DNA from: Paenibacillus borealis
GTDB taxonomy: Bacteria; Bacillota; Bacilli; Paenibacillales; Paenibacillaceae
Direction: 5' to 3'
Length of the DNA stretch: 64,000 nucleotides
NCBI RefSeq assembly: GCF_000758665.1
Contig: NZ_CP009285.1
Span: forward strand, 4,278,001 to 4,342,000
Made by a program: the position numbers and the translations under genes
Shown: positions 8,207 through 16,491 of the stretch, piece by piece
Position numbering within the stretch: the stretch's first letter is position 1
Layout of the letters: each line of letters opens with the position of its first letter
Notes under the pieces: model-generated
The model's database searches: none
Told to the model about the DNA's origin: nothing
Seen by the model: the letters and a program-made list of their open reading frames with translations, nothing else

Positions 8207-9016
8207 ATGCCGTATATTGACGTCAATGGAACCACCCTCTATTACGAGGTGTCGGGCAGTGGTCTGCCCATTGTTTTTATTCATGATTATTCGACTTCAC
8301 ATCATCTGTTCGAGCCTCAGGCGGAGTATTTCAGCAAGCGGGCGAAAGTAATCTTGTTTGACTTAAGAGGGAATGGACAATCCGGTAAAATGGATGTGGA
8401 GATCAGCCGGATCGTAGACACGCAGTGTGAAGATCTGAAGGGATTGTTGGATGGGCTGTCCGTAGAACGGGCCGTCATCGTAGCTTGCTCCAGCGGCGCT
8501 GTGCTCGCCCAGAAATTTGCCTATCTGAATCCGGAACGGGTAATTAATCTGGTGTTGGTGGACAATTACTTCCAAGGAGATTATACGGCCAAAGGCAGCA
8601 AAGTGCTGGAGCTCTTTCAAATCTGCGCATGGGTCGCCCATTATCTTCCGGCTGAAATGTTCATCCGGTCTTTGCGCATTACATATAACAAATGGCTGTC
8701 TGCGTATCATATTCTGAGAAGAGAGCTTGTCCATGAACGGACAACAGAATTGATTAAACAGCGTCTGGCACTAAGACATACGGACAGCTACGGGTTTGCA
8801 CTAAGGCTGCAGGTTCCCGTTCTTTGTGTATCAGGCAATCAGAATGAGCGGGTTCTGGAGCAGGTGAGACAAACAGCGGCCAAATATCCGCTCGCCACGC
8901 TGGCAATACTGGAAGACGCCATGTATCCCAGCCATTTATGCCAGCCGCAGCACTTCAACCAGCTGCTGCTTGATTACCTGAAAGACCAGCAATGCTTCCA
9001 GCGGAAAATTTATTAA
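8207..9016 (+). CDS. Alpha/beta hydrolase under c-di-AMP riboswitch
   Basis: 269 residues; ATG with GAGAGGA 10 bases upstream. Typical alpha/beta hydrolase order: YYEVSGSGLPIVFIHDYSTS (oxyanion loop, HD instead of HG), FDLRGNGQS, then the nucleophile elbow VACSSGA, where Ser follows Ala-Cys rather than Gly-x. The catalytic acid region is VPVLCVSGNQNE and the His is in AMYPSHLC near the C-terminus. No signal peptide, so cytoplasmic. Substrate unknown. It is a single-gene unit preceded directly by the c-di-AMP riboswitch and followed by the MarR promoter. The departures at the elbow and oxyanion loop could mean altered chemistry. Confidence 0.85.
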   Translation: MPYIDVNGTTLYYEVSGSGLPIVFIHDYSTSHHLFEPQAEYFSKRAKVILFDLRGNGQSGKMDVEISRIVDTQCEDLKGLLDGLSVERAVIVACSSGAVLAQKFAYLNPERVINLVLVDNYFQGDYTAKGSKVLELFQICAWVAHYLPAEMFIRSLRITYNKWLSAYHILRRELVHERTTELIKQRLALRHTDSYGFALRLQVPVLCVSGNQNERVLEQVRQTAAKYPLATLAILEDAMYPSHLCQPQHFNQLLLDYLKDQQCFQRKIY

Positions 9017-9106
9017 CGGCACCTGTAGAAAATCTTTGACAAGTATAACAGGTACCGTTATAATAAATCCAACAGGTACCGTTATATTGATTGACAGGTA
9101 CCGTTA
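9014..9106 (+). promoter_or_regulatory. Sigma-A promoter with four GGTACC-centred operator sites
   Basis: TTGACA (9036-9041) and TATAAT (9059-9064) are both consensus and 17 bp apart. Four near-palindromes of the form AACAGGTACCGTT are centred at about 9020 (GGCACC variant, opposite orientation), 9053, 9077 and 9099. One fills the promoter spacer, two lie in the transcribed leader. The layout fits strong autorepression by the MarR protein encoded immediately downstream. Confidence 0.85.
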
Positions 9107-9129
9107 ATATATCCCGGGGAGGATTCATA

Positions 9130-9816
9130 ATGAATATGAATGCTGAATTGTACGACAAGCTTGCCAAGCTGCAATGGCTGTTGCAGAGACAACACCTGAA
9201 GAACCACGCCGCTGTGGGTCCCATGGCTGATACGTCACGCGGGCAAGGCAGGATTATGGCTTTTCTGCGGATGAAGGACGGAATCAGCACTAAAGATTTA
9301 TCCTATATGCTGGACATCCGTGTATCATCCCTTAATGAATTGTTGGCCAAACTGGAGAAGGCCGAATATATCACCCGCAGACCTTCAGAGACAGACAAAC
9401 GTATCATGCTGATCTATCTCACGCCCAAAGGACAGGCGGAAGAGGGACAAGAGGTTGAGGGCGGCAGCATATTTTCAGTCCTGTCTCCAGAAGAACAGGC
9501 AGCTTTCGGTGAATACCTGGTCCGCGTCATTACAGCCCTAGAGGAAGAGCTTGGAACAGATGCAGATCGTGACGTAATGGCCATGTGGATGGAAGCCGCC
9601 AAGGAGCGCATCGGGACAGAGGAATTCGACAAGCTGATGGCCATGCGCGGACAAATGAGCAGAATGTGGGGAAATATGGATGACGGACGCTTTAGCGGAA
9701 GATTCCCCGGATTTGGCAGGGAAGGTCATGGCGGCGGCATGAACGGGTTCGGCTGGCCTTCCAGAGATGGAAGAGATGCCCCGAAAGACAACTCAGACCA
9801 ACCGGAAGATAAGTAA
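9130..9816 (+). CDS. MarR-family transcriptional regulator with Gly/Asp-rich tail
   Basis: 228 residues from the ATG at 9130 (GGGGAGGA site at 9116-9123); an earlier in-frame TTG lies inside an operator and is unlikely. The winged helix is clear: GQGRIMAFLRMKDGISTKDLSYML, then the recognition helix region RVSSLNELLAKLEKAEYI and the wing RRPSETDKRIMLIYLTPKG. After about residue 165 the chain becomes Gly/Met/Arg/Asp-rich (GRFPGFGREGHGGGMNGFG), an unusual low-complexity tail absent from most MarR proteins. It probably represses its own promoter through the GGTACC sites and may control the MATE gene downstream. Confidence 0.9.
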   Translation: MNMNAELYDKLAKLQWLLQRQHLKNHAAVGPMADTSRGQGRIMAFLRMKDGISTKDLSYMLDIRVSSLNELLAKLEKAEYITRRPSETDKRIMLIYLTPKGQAEEGQEVEGGSIFSVLSPEEQAAFGEYLVRVITALEEELGTDADRDVMAMWMEAAKERIGTEEFDKLMAMRGQMSRMWGNMDDGRFSGRFPGFGREGHGGGMNGFGWPSRDGRDAPKDNSDQPEDK

Positions 9817-9930
9817 GCAGAACATTTTCTATAAGAAGCATAGGCGCTGTCTTTCCGCAAGAGCAGGGCAGAGGCAGCGCAATACCTTTTCAGCGTAAGT
9901 AATGAATTTGAATTAAGGTTAAGTCCATTC

Positions 9931-10022
9931 CCGCACACCAAGCCCGCAATGTCCTTGTTACGGGTCTATTTGGTGCGGCGCAAAGTCCGTATTCAATCGA
10001 TAGTTAGAACTCTAACTATATT
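9931..10022 (+). promoter_or_regulatory. Hairpin and perfect palindromic operator before the MATE gene
   Basis: 9931-9979 forms a long imperfect hairpin (CCGCA..ACCAA with TTTGGTGCGG, inner CCCG/CGGG), perhaps a weak terminator for marR. At 10001-10018 TAGTTAGA-AC-TCTAACTA is a perfect 8-bp inverted repeat, the usual shape of a MarR-family operator, overlapping a -10-like TATATT at 10017. It suggests drug-responsive repression of the exporter. It differs from the GGTACC sites at 9014-9106, so a second regulator may be involved. Confidence 0.65.
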
Positions 10023-10057
10023 ACAAGCCAACATAACTTAAGAAAGTGGTGACCCGT

Positions 10058-11410
10058 ATGGATACAGAAAACCTCCATTACTTTGAGAAAGCACCGGTCG
10101 CAAAAGCCGTAGCACACTTCGCAGTACCCATGATGCTTGGAACGTCAATGAGTGTCATCTATTCCATTTTAAATGCCTTTTTCATTGGAACGCTTAATAA
10201 CACGGCCATGTTAACCGCACTCGCCTTAACCTTGCCTTTATTCGCCGTCATTATGGCGCTGGGCAACCTGATTGGAGTCGGCAGCAGTGCCTTCATTTCC
10301 CGTTTGCTGGGAGAGAAAAATATGGCCGATGTAAAACATGTATCTGCATTCGCCTTTTACAGCAGCCTGGTTCTCGGTCTTATCGCCATGGCCGTCTGTC
10401 TCCCGCTTATTGATTCCATCGTTCATGGATTGGGGGCAACACCAGACTCGTTTGGGTATACCAAGGACTACGTAACCATTATGCTTATTGGCTCACCCTT
10501 CGTTGTATTATTCTTCACATTGGAGAGTATTGTCCGCTCGGAGGGTGCTGCAATTACGTCAATGATCGGCATGCTGCTCAGTGTGGTAGTGAATATTATT
10601 CTGGATGCGCTAGTCATTTTCGTCTTACACTGGGATGTGATCGGCGTTGCGTCAGCTACGGTCATTTCCAATATGGTTGCGAGTGCATATTACGCTTATC
10701 ATATAGGATTTAAGAGTCAATTCTTAACGGTCTCACTGAAACAATTCAAGGCCACTAAGGTCATTCTAAGCAATGTATTCAAAATCGGGGTTCCCGTCTT
10801 TGTAATGAGTCTCTTCATGGGTGCCATGTCACTCATCTTTAACCGTTATCTGGTAGAGTATGGGGAGCAGGCTATCGCGGGCTTCGGAATCTCCTCACGT
10901 TTGCTGCAATTCCCTGAACTAATTCTGATGGGCTTAAGTGAGGGAGTTGTGCCGCTTATTGCCTTCTCTTTTACAGCCAACCGGTTGCGCATGAAGCATA
11001 CTATTCAATTCACAATCAAAACCATACTGGCGCTAGCCATCGTGTTCGGCGTTATCGTCTATCTGATCTCTGACCACTTAATTGGTTTATTCACCAATGA
11101 TCCGCAATTAATTGAAATGGGCAGCTACATCCTGCATGTAACGTTCTTATCCTTATTCATTACAGGAATGACGACACTGTTTACGGGGATCTTCCAAGCA
11201 ACTGCGCAGGGAACTGCAGCTTTTATTATGTCAGTTATCCAAGGCGCCACCCTGATTCCTGTGCTCTACATCGCCAACCGGTTGAACGGCTTCCACGGGG
11301 TAGTCTGGTCGCTCGTCATTTCCGATGTTGTTGCGTTTCTAGTTGGTGCCGTCATGCTGTATGTTCTGCGGAACAAATTGCAGCCGGACTTGGTGAATCT
11401 AGCGCAGTAG
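10058..11410 (+). CDS. MATE-family efflux transporter
   Basis: 450 residues from the ATG at 10058; an in-frame GTG at 10046 is possible, but GTGGTGA at 10046-10052 works better as its ribosome binding site. About twelve membrane segments in two halves. MATE hallmarks include VAHFAVPMMLGTSMSVIYSILNAFFIG, ALGNLIGVGSSAFISRLLGEK, and in the second half FGISSRLLQFPELILMGLSEGVVPLI. It exports drugs or cationic metabolites using sodium or proton gradients. Controlled by the palindromic operator just upstream; single-gene unit. Confidence 0.92.
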   Translation: MDTENLHYFEKAPVAKAVAHFAVPMMLGTSMSVIYSILNAFFIGTLNNTAMLTALALTLPLFAVIMALGNLIGVGSSAFISRLLGEKNMADVKHVSAFAFYSSLVLGLIAMAVCLPLIDSIVHGLGATPDSFGYTKDYVTIMLIGSPFVVLFFTLESIVRSEGAAITSMIGMLLSVVVNIILDALVIFVLHWDVIGVASATVISNMVASAYYAYHIGFKSQFLTVSLKQFKATKVILSNVFKIGVPVFVMSLFMGAMSLIFNRYLVEYGEQAIAGFGISSRLLQFPELILMGLSEGVVPLIAFSFTANRLRMKHTIQFTIKTILALAIVFGVIVYLISDHLIGLFTNDPQLIEMGSYILHVTFLSLFITGMTTLFTGIFQATAQGTAAFIMSVIQGATLIPVLYIANRLNGFHGVVWSLVISDVVAFLVGAVMLYVLRNKLQPDLVNLAQ

Positions 11411-11530
11411 GATATACAATCCGTGCTTGATAAGGCAGGCATGGACAGATAATCTATATAGATTGAACTTAAAAATATCGAACAGGGAAAAGTGGCGGAG
11501 GAGAATTTTGGAACTGTAGGAGCGATAGCG

Positions 11531-11600
11531 TCCGCCTTTGTCTGCGGATTTCCACCGCGAATAGCGGTATAAATCAAGAAATCTGCAGACAACAGCGGCC
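11531..11600. repeat. Intergenic cruciform-forming element
   Basis: In the 306-base gap before the RCC1 gene, TTGTCTGCGGATTTC (11538-11552) pairs with GAAATCTGCAGACAA (11578-11592), 14 of 15 positions. Inside is CCGC-GAATA-GCGG, and outside are TCCG/CGGA arms. The DNA can fold into a long branched hairpin without a T run, so it is not a terminator. It looks like a short dispersed element; copies elsewhere could not be checked. The remainder of 11411-11716 shows only the RCC1 ribosome binding site. Confidence 0.6.
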
Positions 11601-11716
11601 GGAGGACCAAACATTCTTTGGAGTCACGGCAATCCTAAAATAGAAAAAATACAAGTTCAATCTCTATAGAAGGAGTCGCAATCATACTGAAAATCTGAAT
11701 TTAAGGAGCGAAATTC

Positions 11717-12568
11717 ATGAATGTTGTGGAACGTCTGCCTTCCATAGCAGCTGGTTACCGTCATACTGTCCTGCTTAGGCCGGATGGGGCGGTATTGGCT
11801 GTGGGCGGCAATAAATATGGTCAATGTGACGTAATCGGCTGGCAGGATATGGTGGCAATTGCTGCAGCTAATGCCCATACGGGGAATTCACATACCCTCG
11901 GACTCAGAGCGGACGGTACGGTGGTGGCAGTCGGATGGAATAAGTATAATCAATGCGATGTAAGCGGTTGGCAGGATATCGTGTCAGTGGCTGCGGGCTG
12001 GCGCCGATCGGCCGGGATTCAATCGGATGGCACAGTGGTGGCTGTGGGCAGGAATAATGAAGGGCAGTGCAATGTAAGCGGCTGGCAGGATATCATAGCA
12101 GTTGCAGCTGGCGACTGGCATACCGCCGGACTTAAACGGGACGGCACGGTGACAATTACGGGTAATAACCGGTATGGCCAATCCAATGTAAGCAGCTGGC
12201 GCGATATAGTGGCGGTTGCGGCAGGTTATCTTCATACCATCGGACTTCGAGCGGATGGCACGGTAGTCGCAGCAGGCCGGAATCATGAAGGCCAATGTAA
12301 TGTAAACAACTGGCAGGACATAGTGGCGATAGCAGCCGGGAGTCATCATACTATAGGGCTGAGGGCAGACGGTTCAGTGGAAGTTCAAGGCTGGAATAAA
12401 CACGGCGAATGCAATATAAGTGACTGGCGTGGTATCGTGGCGGTTGCAGCAGGCTGTGCTCACAGTGTCGGGCTTAAGTCGGATGGCACAGTGGTGGCGG
12501 CCGGTAATAATACATATGGGCAATGTGAGGTGAGCAGCTGGCCTTTCGGACAGCTGGAGGGCTATTGA
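11717..12568 (+). CDS. RCC1-repeat beta-propeller protein, seven repeats
   Basis: 283 residues, ATG with AAGGAGCG upstream. The whole protein is seven repeats of about 38-44 residues with the pattern VAAG..HT.GLR.DGTVVA.G.N..GQC.V..WQDIV, which is the RCC1 (regulator of chromosome condensation) blade. Seven copies close a propeller exactly. Repeat 2 carries a short insertion (ANAHTGNSHT) and repeat 3 replaces the usual HT with RS. There is no signal peptide or membrane segment, so it should be cytoplasmic, unlike many bacterial RCC1 proteins that are secreted. Partner or function unknown. Confidence 0.85.
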   Translation: MNVVERLPSIAAGYRHTVLLRPDGAVLAVGGNKYGQCDVIGWQDMVAIAAANAHTGNSHTLGLRADGTVVAVGWNKYNQCDVSGWQDIVSVAAGWRRSAGIQSDGTVVAVGRNNEGQCNVSGWQDIIAVAAGDWHTAGLKRDGTVTITGNNRYGQSNVSSWRDIVAVAAGYLHTIGLRADGTVVAAGRNHEGQCNVNNWQDIVAIAAGSHHTIGLRADGSVEVQGWNKHGECNISDWRGIVAVAAGCAHSVGLKSDGTVVAAGNNTYGQCEVSSWPFGQLEGY

Positions 12569-12681
12569 GAGCAGGATGAAATACGAATAAATCATACGAA
12601 TAAGGGCATTGTAATCAATGGAAAGTTGATAACAGATGATCGTAAATCGCGGCATTTTGAATTCCACGGGAGGTTAAGACT

Positions 12682-12870
12682 ATGACAAATCAGGATCCGC
12701 AGGAGCTTCTTCGTCTAAAACACGAGCAAGATGAGCACAAAAAGCAGTTTACCAATTTTGCCCGGAGTGTCAGCGCCCATGGCGAGGCAGAAGCCGGCCA
12801 GGAATTTAGTGTTGACCGCGTGCCTGACGATCAGAACCGTATGAAATCTGTAGAGAACAAACGGGATTAA
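12682..12870 (+). CDS. Small hydrophilic protein, function unknown
   Basis: 62 residues, ATG with a good GGGAGG site 10 bases upstream. Highly charged, rich in Asp, Glu, Lys, Gln and Asn, no Cys, no hydrophobic segment, so probably soluble and partly disordered. The codon use and ribosome binding site resemble the neighbours and a terminator follows. I do not recognise the family. It lies 113 bases after the RCC1 gene and may be co-transcribed with it. Confidence 0.65.
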   Translation: MTNQDPQELLRLKHEQDEHKKQFTNFARSVSAHGEAEAGQEFSVDRVPDDQNRMKSVENKRD

Positions 12871-12886
12871 TCTTACTAAAGTTAAC

Positions 12887-12917
12887 AATAAGCCGGTCCC
12901 TTGGGGATCGGCTTATT
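12887..12917. terminator. Bidirectional terminator
   Basis: AATAAGCCGGTCCC and GGGGATCGGCTTATT form a long stem with A-rich and T-rich flanks, serving the small protein gene on + and the TetR gene on -. Confidence 0.85.
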
Positions 12918-12919
12918 CA

Positions 12920-13492
12920 TTATTTGCTTTGCAGATAGTAATCAATGATCACCCTGGCGGTATCCCGGGCATGCTCAGCAGGCTTGGGATCGGTCTGCAG
13001 CATAGCTGAAGTAATGGCGCCTTCCACTAATAGAGACAGACCACTGGACAGGGCTTCCGGATCCGACGAATGGCATTCATGGATGACGGAATCAATGTAT
13101 TTTTTCATAAAAGATTTGTAATTACGGGCTGCTTCATAATAAGGATGGGAGTGATCCATGAATTCCGATGCAGTCTTAATATACACGCAGCCATTAAATT
13201 CCGGTTCCGCGAACCATTCTCCGAGCATATCGAATACAGCTAATAATTTATCCCTGGGCGTTTTTGCGGTCTTGTTGACAGAGTCTTCGAACCGTTTTCT
13301 CCATTGGTCATCGTACTTCATGAGATAAGCAAGCACAAGCTCATCCTTGGAACGGAAATGATTGTAGAGCGTCATTTTGGCTATGTTCGATTCAGAGACA
13401 ACCTGGTCTACACCGGTAGCCCGGATTCCCTGTTTGTTAAATAAGTCGGAGGCGACAGTTAGGATATGTTCTTTTTTACTTTTATTAGCCAC
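12920..13492 (-). CDS. TetR-family transcriptional regulator
   Basis: 190 residues if started at the GTG at 13492, which has GGAGTGA upstream; a TTG start at 13513 would add 7 residues. The N-terminal TetR helix-turn-helix is KKEHILTVASDLFNKQGIRATGVDQVV...IAKMTLYNHFRSKDELVLAYL. The C-terminal ligand domain begins around residue 70 and includes GCVYIKTASEF. It is divergent from the hydrolase at 13681, and both promoters carry matching imperfect palindromes, so it very likely represses that gene and itself. Confidence 0.9.
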   Translation of the reverse strand: MANKSKKEHILTVASDLFNKQGIRATGVDQVVSESNIAKMTLYNHFRSKDELVLAYLMKYDDQWRKRFEDSVNKTAKTPRDKLLAVFDMLGEWFAEPEFNGCVYIKTASEFMDHSHPYYEAARNYKSFMKKYIDSVIHECHSSDPEALSSGLSLLVEGAITSAMLQTDPKPAEHARDTARVIIDYYLQSK

Positions 13493-13527
13493 AGGATTCA
13501 CTCCGCTTCGCAATATTTCAAATATAT

Positions 13528-13624
13528 ACAGATCAGTCTATCTATTATAAATGGCTCACGGCTGGTTCGCAAATGATAAACCTAAAAAAAATATCTTGTA
13601 ACTATACAGACCTGTATGTATACT
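13528..13624. promoter_or_regulatory. Divergent promoter region with two TetR-type operators
   Basis: For the hydrolase, TTGTAA (13596-13601) and TATACT (13619-13624) are 17 bp apart and the spacer holds ATACAG-AC-CTGTAT, a perfect 6+6 palindrome (13604-13617). A related imperfect copy, TACAGATCAGTCTA, lies at about 13527-13540 on the TetR side. Placement inside the promoter spacer indicates repression. Confidence 0.75.
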
Positions 13625-13680
13625 ATTGAGTATCGGAACAGGCAATCTGTTAACCGGTAACAAACGGGGAGGTTAGTTCA

Positions 13681-14544
13681 ATGACCATACAATACAGCTA
13701 TGCACAAGTTAAAGGTTTGAATGTTTTTTACCGGGAGGCAGGAAGCAGGGAGAATCCAACCCTACTTCTGTTGCATGGATTTCCTTCGTCATCGCACATG
13801 TACAGGAACCTTATTCGTGAACTCGAAGGCGATTACCATATCGTAGCTCCGGATTATCCCGGTTTCGGGAACAGCGATCAGCCGTCAACTTCAGAATTCA
13901 CGTATACCTTCGACAATCTTGCCGTGCTGATTAATGCATTCGTTGAACAATTGAACCTGAATCAATATATCCTTTATGTTCATGATTACGGTGCTCCGGT
14001 AGGCTTCCGTTTAGCCCGTATGCATCCCGAACGGGTTCAAGCCATTATTTCACAGAACGGAAATGCTTATGAAGAAGGAATCGGAGAGTCGTGGGCACCG
14101 ATGCGTGCCTTTTGGAATGATCCCGAGAATCCGGCCAGTCTTGAAGGTATGCTTAATCTGCTGACACCGGAACTGACGAAGTATCAATATGTGAATGGAA
14201 CCCGTAATCCTGAGGCCATAAGCCCTGATAACTGGAACATGGACCAAATTACCCTTGACCGTCCGGGCAATCAAGACATTCAACTGGCTCTCTCCTACGA
14301 TTATCAGAACAATTTGAAAAAATATCCGGTCTGGCAGGAGTACTTCCGGAACTACCAGCCACCGTTGCTGGCGGCATGGGGCAAGAACGACTTTTTCTTT
14401 GGACCGGAGGGAGCCCTAGCCTTTCAAAAGGATTTAAAAGATGCGGAGGTTCATTTACTCAATACGGGGCATTTCCCGCTCGAAGAAGATTTGGAACTCA
14501 GTGTAAGTCTTATCCGCAGTTTCCTTACGAAACGTTTATCATAA
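13681..14544 (+). CDS. Alpha/beta hydrolase of the haloalkane dehalogenase / epoxide hydrolase type
   Basis: 287 residues, ATG after GGGGAGG. Oxyanion segment LLHGFPSSSHMYRNLI, then PDYPGFGNSDQP. The nucleophile elbow is VHDYGAPVG, where Asp102 replaces Ser; Asp at this position is the hallmark of epoxide hydrolases and haloalkane dehalogenases, which form an ester intermediate. The catalytic His is in NTGHFPLEED (about His264), and the acid could lie in AAWGKNDFFF. Substrate unknown. Induced when the divergent TetR repressor is released, so probably a detoxification or xenobiotic response. Confidence 0.88.
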   Translation: MTIQYSYAQVKGLNVFYREAGSRENPTLLLLHGFPSSSHMYRNLIRELEGDYHIVAPDYPGFGNSDQPSTSEFTYTFDNLAVLINAFVEQLNLNQYILYVHDYGAPVGFRLARMHPERVQAIISQNGNAYEEGIGESWAPMRAFWNDPENPASLEGMLNLLTPELTKYQYVNGTRNPEAISPDNWNMDQITLDRPGNQDIQLALSYDYQNNLKKYPVWQEYFRNYQPPLLAAWGKNDFFFGPEGALAFQKDLKDAEVHLLNTGHFPLEEDLELSVSLIRSFLTKRLS

Positions 14545-14553
14545 GCACCTTAT

Positions 14554-14596
14554 AAACAGCTGTGTGGTCCCCGAACGGGATCATCCGGCTGTTTTT
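14554..14596 (+). terminator. Rho-independent terminator
   Basis: ACAGC...GCTGT outer stem with a GGTCCC/GGGATC inner stem, followed by TTTTT, after the hydrolase gene. Confidence 0.8.
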
Positions 14597-14711
14597 GTGT
14601 ATGCGGAAATTGCGGAGATGCTGGAAGCAGCACTCTTCAGTTTTAATTAGCAGGTGTGCATGAATTATCCAGCTTGGGCCAAAATAAGGGTTACGATCAG
14701 AGGGGGTGTTT

Positions 14712-16466
14712 GTGTTGTGGAGGAGCATTACGGGCTACATTCCCGGCTGGAGTGTGTTTGTGCAGGCACTTATCATTTTTATCGGTCCCGTCATTCTGAC
14801 CAGGTTCATGCTGTGGCTTCGCGCTAAGGAAGGCAAGGCCAGTACCCGGGGCAGACGGGCTGAAGGCCAGAAGGGCGGAGGCGTTCCAAGCTCCGAGGAT
14901 ACCGGTGATGCGGAGCAAACCAGTGAAGCCGTTAAATATAATAAAATAGCTGCCTCAACCCCTTCGGGAAAAGGACAACAGCCAACGGTGACCTATACCG
15001 GTCAGTTTGAGCAGGATCTGCAGACCTTTAGGGAAATCAGTGCAGACATGTCGGATGTAAATGTACGGGAGCTGCGTGTAGGCACCATGCAATTGAAGGC
15101 AGCGCTGTTCTTCCTGGACGGTCTTACCGACAAGGATGGGATGGACCGCAATATCCTAAGGCCGCTGATGAATGCAGAGCGTCCGTTCGAAGGGTTGGAG
15201 GGTCCGCCGGATCCGGCGAGCTTGAAAGAAATTATTATACACCAGGTGGTTCTGGTCTCGGAAATTGAATTCACCGATCAACCGCTGATGTCGCTGAAGA
15301 AAGTGTTATTCGGCTCGGCAGTGCTGATGATTGAAGGGATGAGCGAGGTCTTCATCCTGGGAACGTCCAAGGGCAATACGAGAAATGTAGAGGAACCGAT
15401 CTCGGAAGCGCTGCTGCGCGGCCCGCGGATCGGATTCACGGAAACGCTGAGCGATAATACGGCTATGCTGCGCAGGCATGGGCAGAATACAGATCTTGCG
15501 ATGATCTCTTTTACAGTAGGGGAACGAATTGAGAAAGATCTGGTGCTAACCTACATTAAGGGAATTGCCAATGATGAACTGATTAAAGAAATCACCCGGA
15601 GAATTCATACGATTAATATCGATGATGTTCAGGAATCCGGTTATATCGAACAACTGATAGAAGACAATTATCTAAGCCCATTCCAGCAGGTTCAGAATAC
15701 AGAACGGCCGGACCGGGTGATGGCGGCTCTACTGGAAGGAAGGGCTGCCATTATACTTGACGGCACGCCGTTTGCATTGATCATGCCGGTGACATTCGGA
15801 ATGCTGCTGCAATCCCCGGAGGATTATTACGACCGCTGGTTCTCCGGCTCCTTGCTGCGGATGCTGCGCTTCTTCGCCGCTTCCGTATCGCTGTTTGCTC
15901 CGGCGCTCTATATTTCCTTCCTGTCCTTCCATCCCGGTCTGGTTCCGACCAAGCTGGCGATTTCGATCATGAGTTCACGCCAGGGGGTTCCTTTTCCGAC
16001 CTTAATTGAAGCACTCATTATGGAGATTTCAATCGAAATCCTGCGTGAAGCAGGCCTGCGTCTGCCCAAGCCCATTGGCCCGGCAATGGGTATCGTTGGC
16101 GGTCTCATTATCGGCCAAGCTGCGGTAGAAGCGGGAATTGTCAGCCCGATTCTGGTCATTGTCGTTGCCGTTACGGCGATCTCTTCCTTCTCGGTTCCGA
16201 TGTACAGTGCAGGGATCACCTTGAGATTTCTCCGCTTCTTCGCGATGTTCTTCGCCGCTACCTTCGGGCTGTACGGTGTAGTGCTGTTCTTCCTCCTGCT
16301 GAGCAGTCATCTGATTAAGCTCAAGAGCTTCGGTGTGCCTTATCTGAGCATGATCACCCCTAACCGGATGAGTGACCTTCGCGACTTTATTGTCAGGGTC
16401 CCGCTGCAGTTGATGAAGCGCCGTCCTTCCCTATTGGAGCCGAAAGAGAAGCTGCGTAAAAGATAA
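14712..16466 (+). CDS. Spore germination receptor A subunit (GerA/GerKA family)
   Basis: About 584 residues. The start is uncertain among GTG 14706, GTG 14712 and TTG 14715, all close behind AGAGGGGGTG. A first hydrophobic segment and a basic, low-complexity stretch (residues about 35-95) precede the family domain: VNVRELRVGTMQLKAALFFLDGL, then GMSEVFILGTSKGNTRNVEEPISE, RGPRIGFTETLSDNTAMLRR, and GRAAIILDGTPFALIMPVTF before several C-terminal membrane helices. GerA-type A subunits sit in the inner spore membrane with B and C subunits and respond to germinants. The short N-terminal membrane segment before the soluble domain is an extra element for this family. Confidence 0.93.
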   Translation: MLWRSITGYIPGWSVFVQALIIFIGPVILTRFMLWLRAKEGKASTRGRRAEGQKGGGVPSSEDTGDAEQTSEAVKYNKIAASTPSGKGQQPTVTYTGQFEQDLQTFREISADMSDVNVRELRVGTMQLKAALFFLDGLTDKDGMDRNILRPLMNAERPFEGLEGPPDPASLKEIIIHQVVLVSEIEFTDQPLMSLKKVLFGSAVLMIEGMSEVFILGTSKGNTRNVEEPISEALLRGPRIGFTETLSDNTAMLRRHGQNTDLAMISFTVGERIEKDLVLTYIKGIANDELIKEITRRIHTINIDDVQESGYIEQLIEDNYLSPFQQVQNTERPDRVMAALLEGRAAIILDGTPFALIMPVTFGMLLQSPEDYYDRWFSGSLLRMLRFFAASVSLFAPALYISFLSFHPGLVPTKLAISIMSSRQGVPFPTLIEALIMEISIEILREAGLRLPKPIGPAMGIVGGLIIGQAAVEAGIVSPILVIVVAVTAISSFSVPMYSAGITLRFLRFFAMFFAATFGLYGVVLFFLLLSSHLIKLKSFGVPYLSMITPNRMSDLRDFIVRVPLQLMKRRPSLLEPKEKLRKR

Positions 16467-16491
16467 GCCACAGTGAAAGGGAGGTGAGCAT

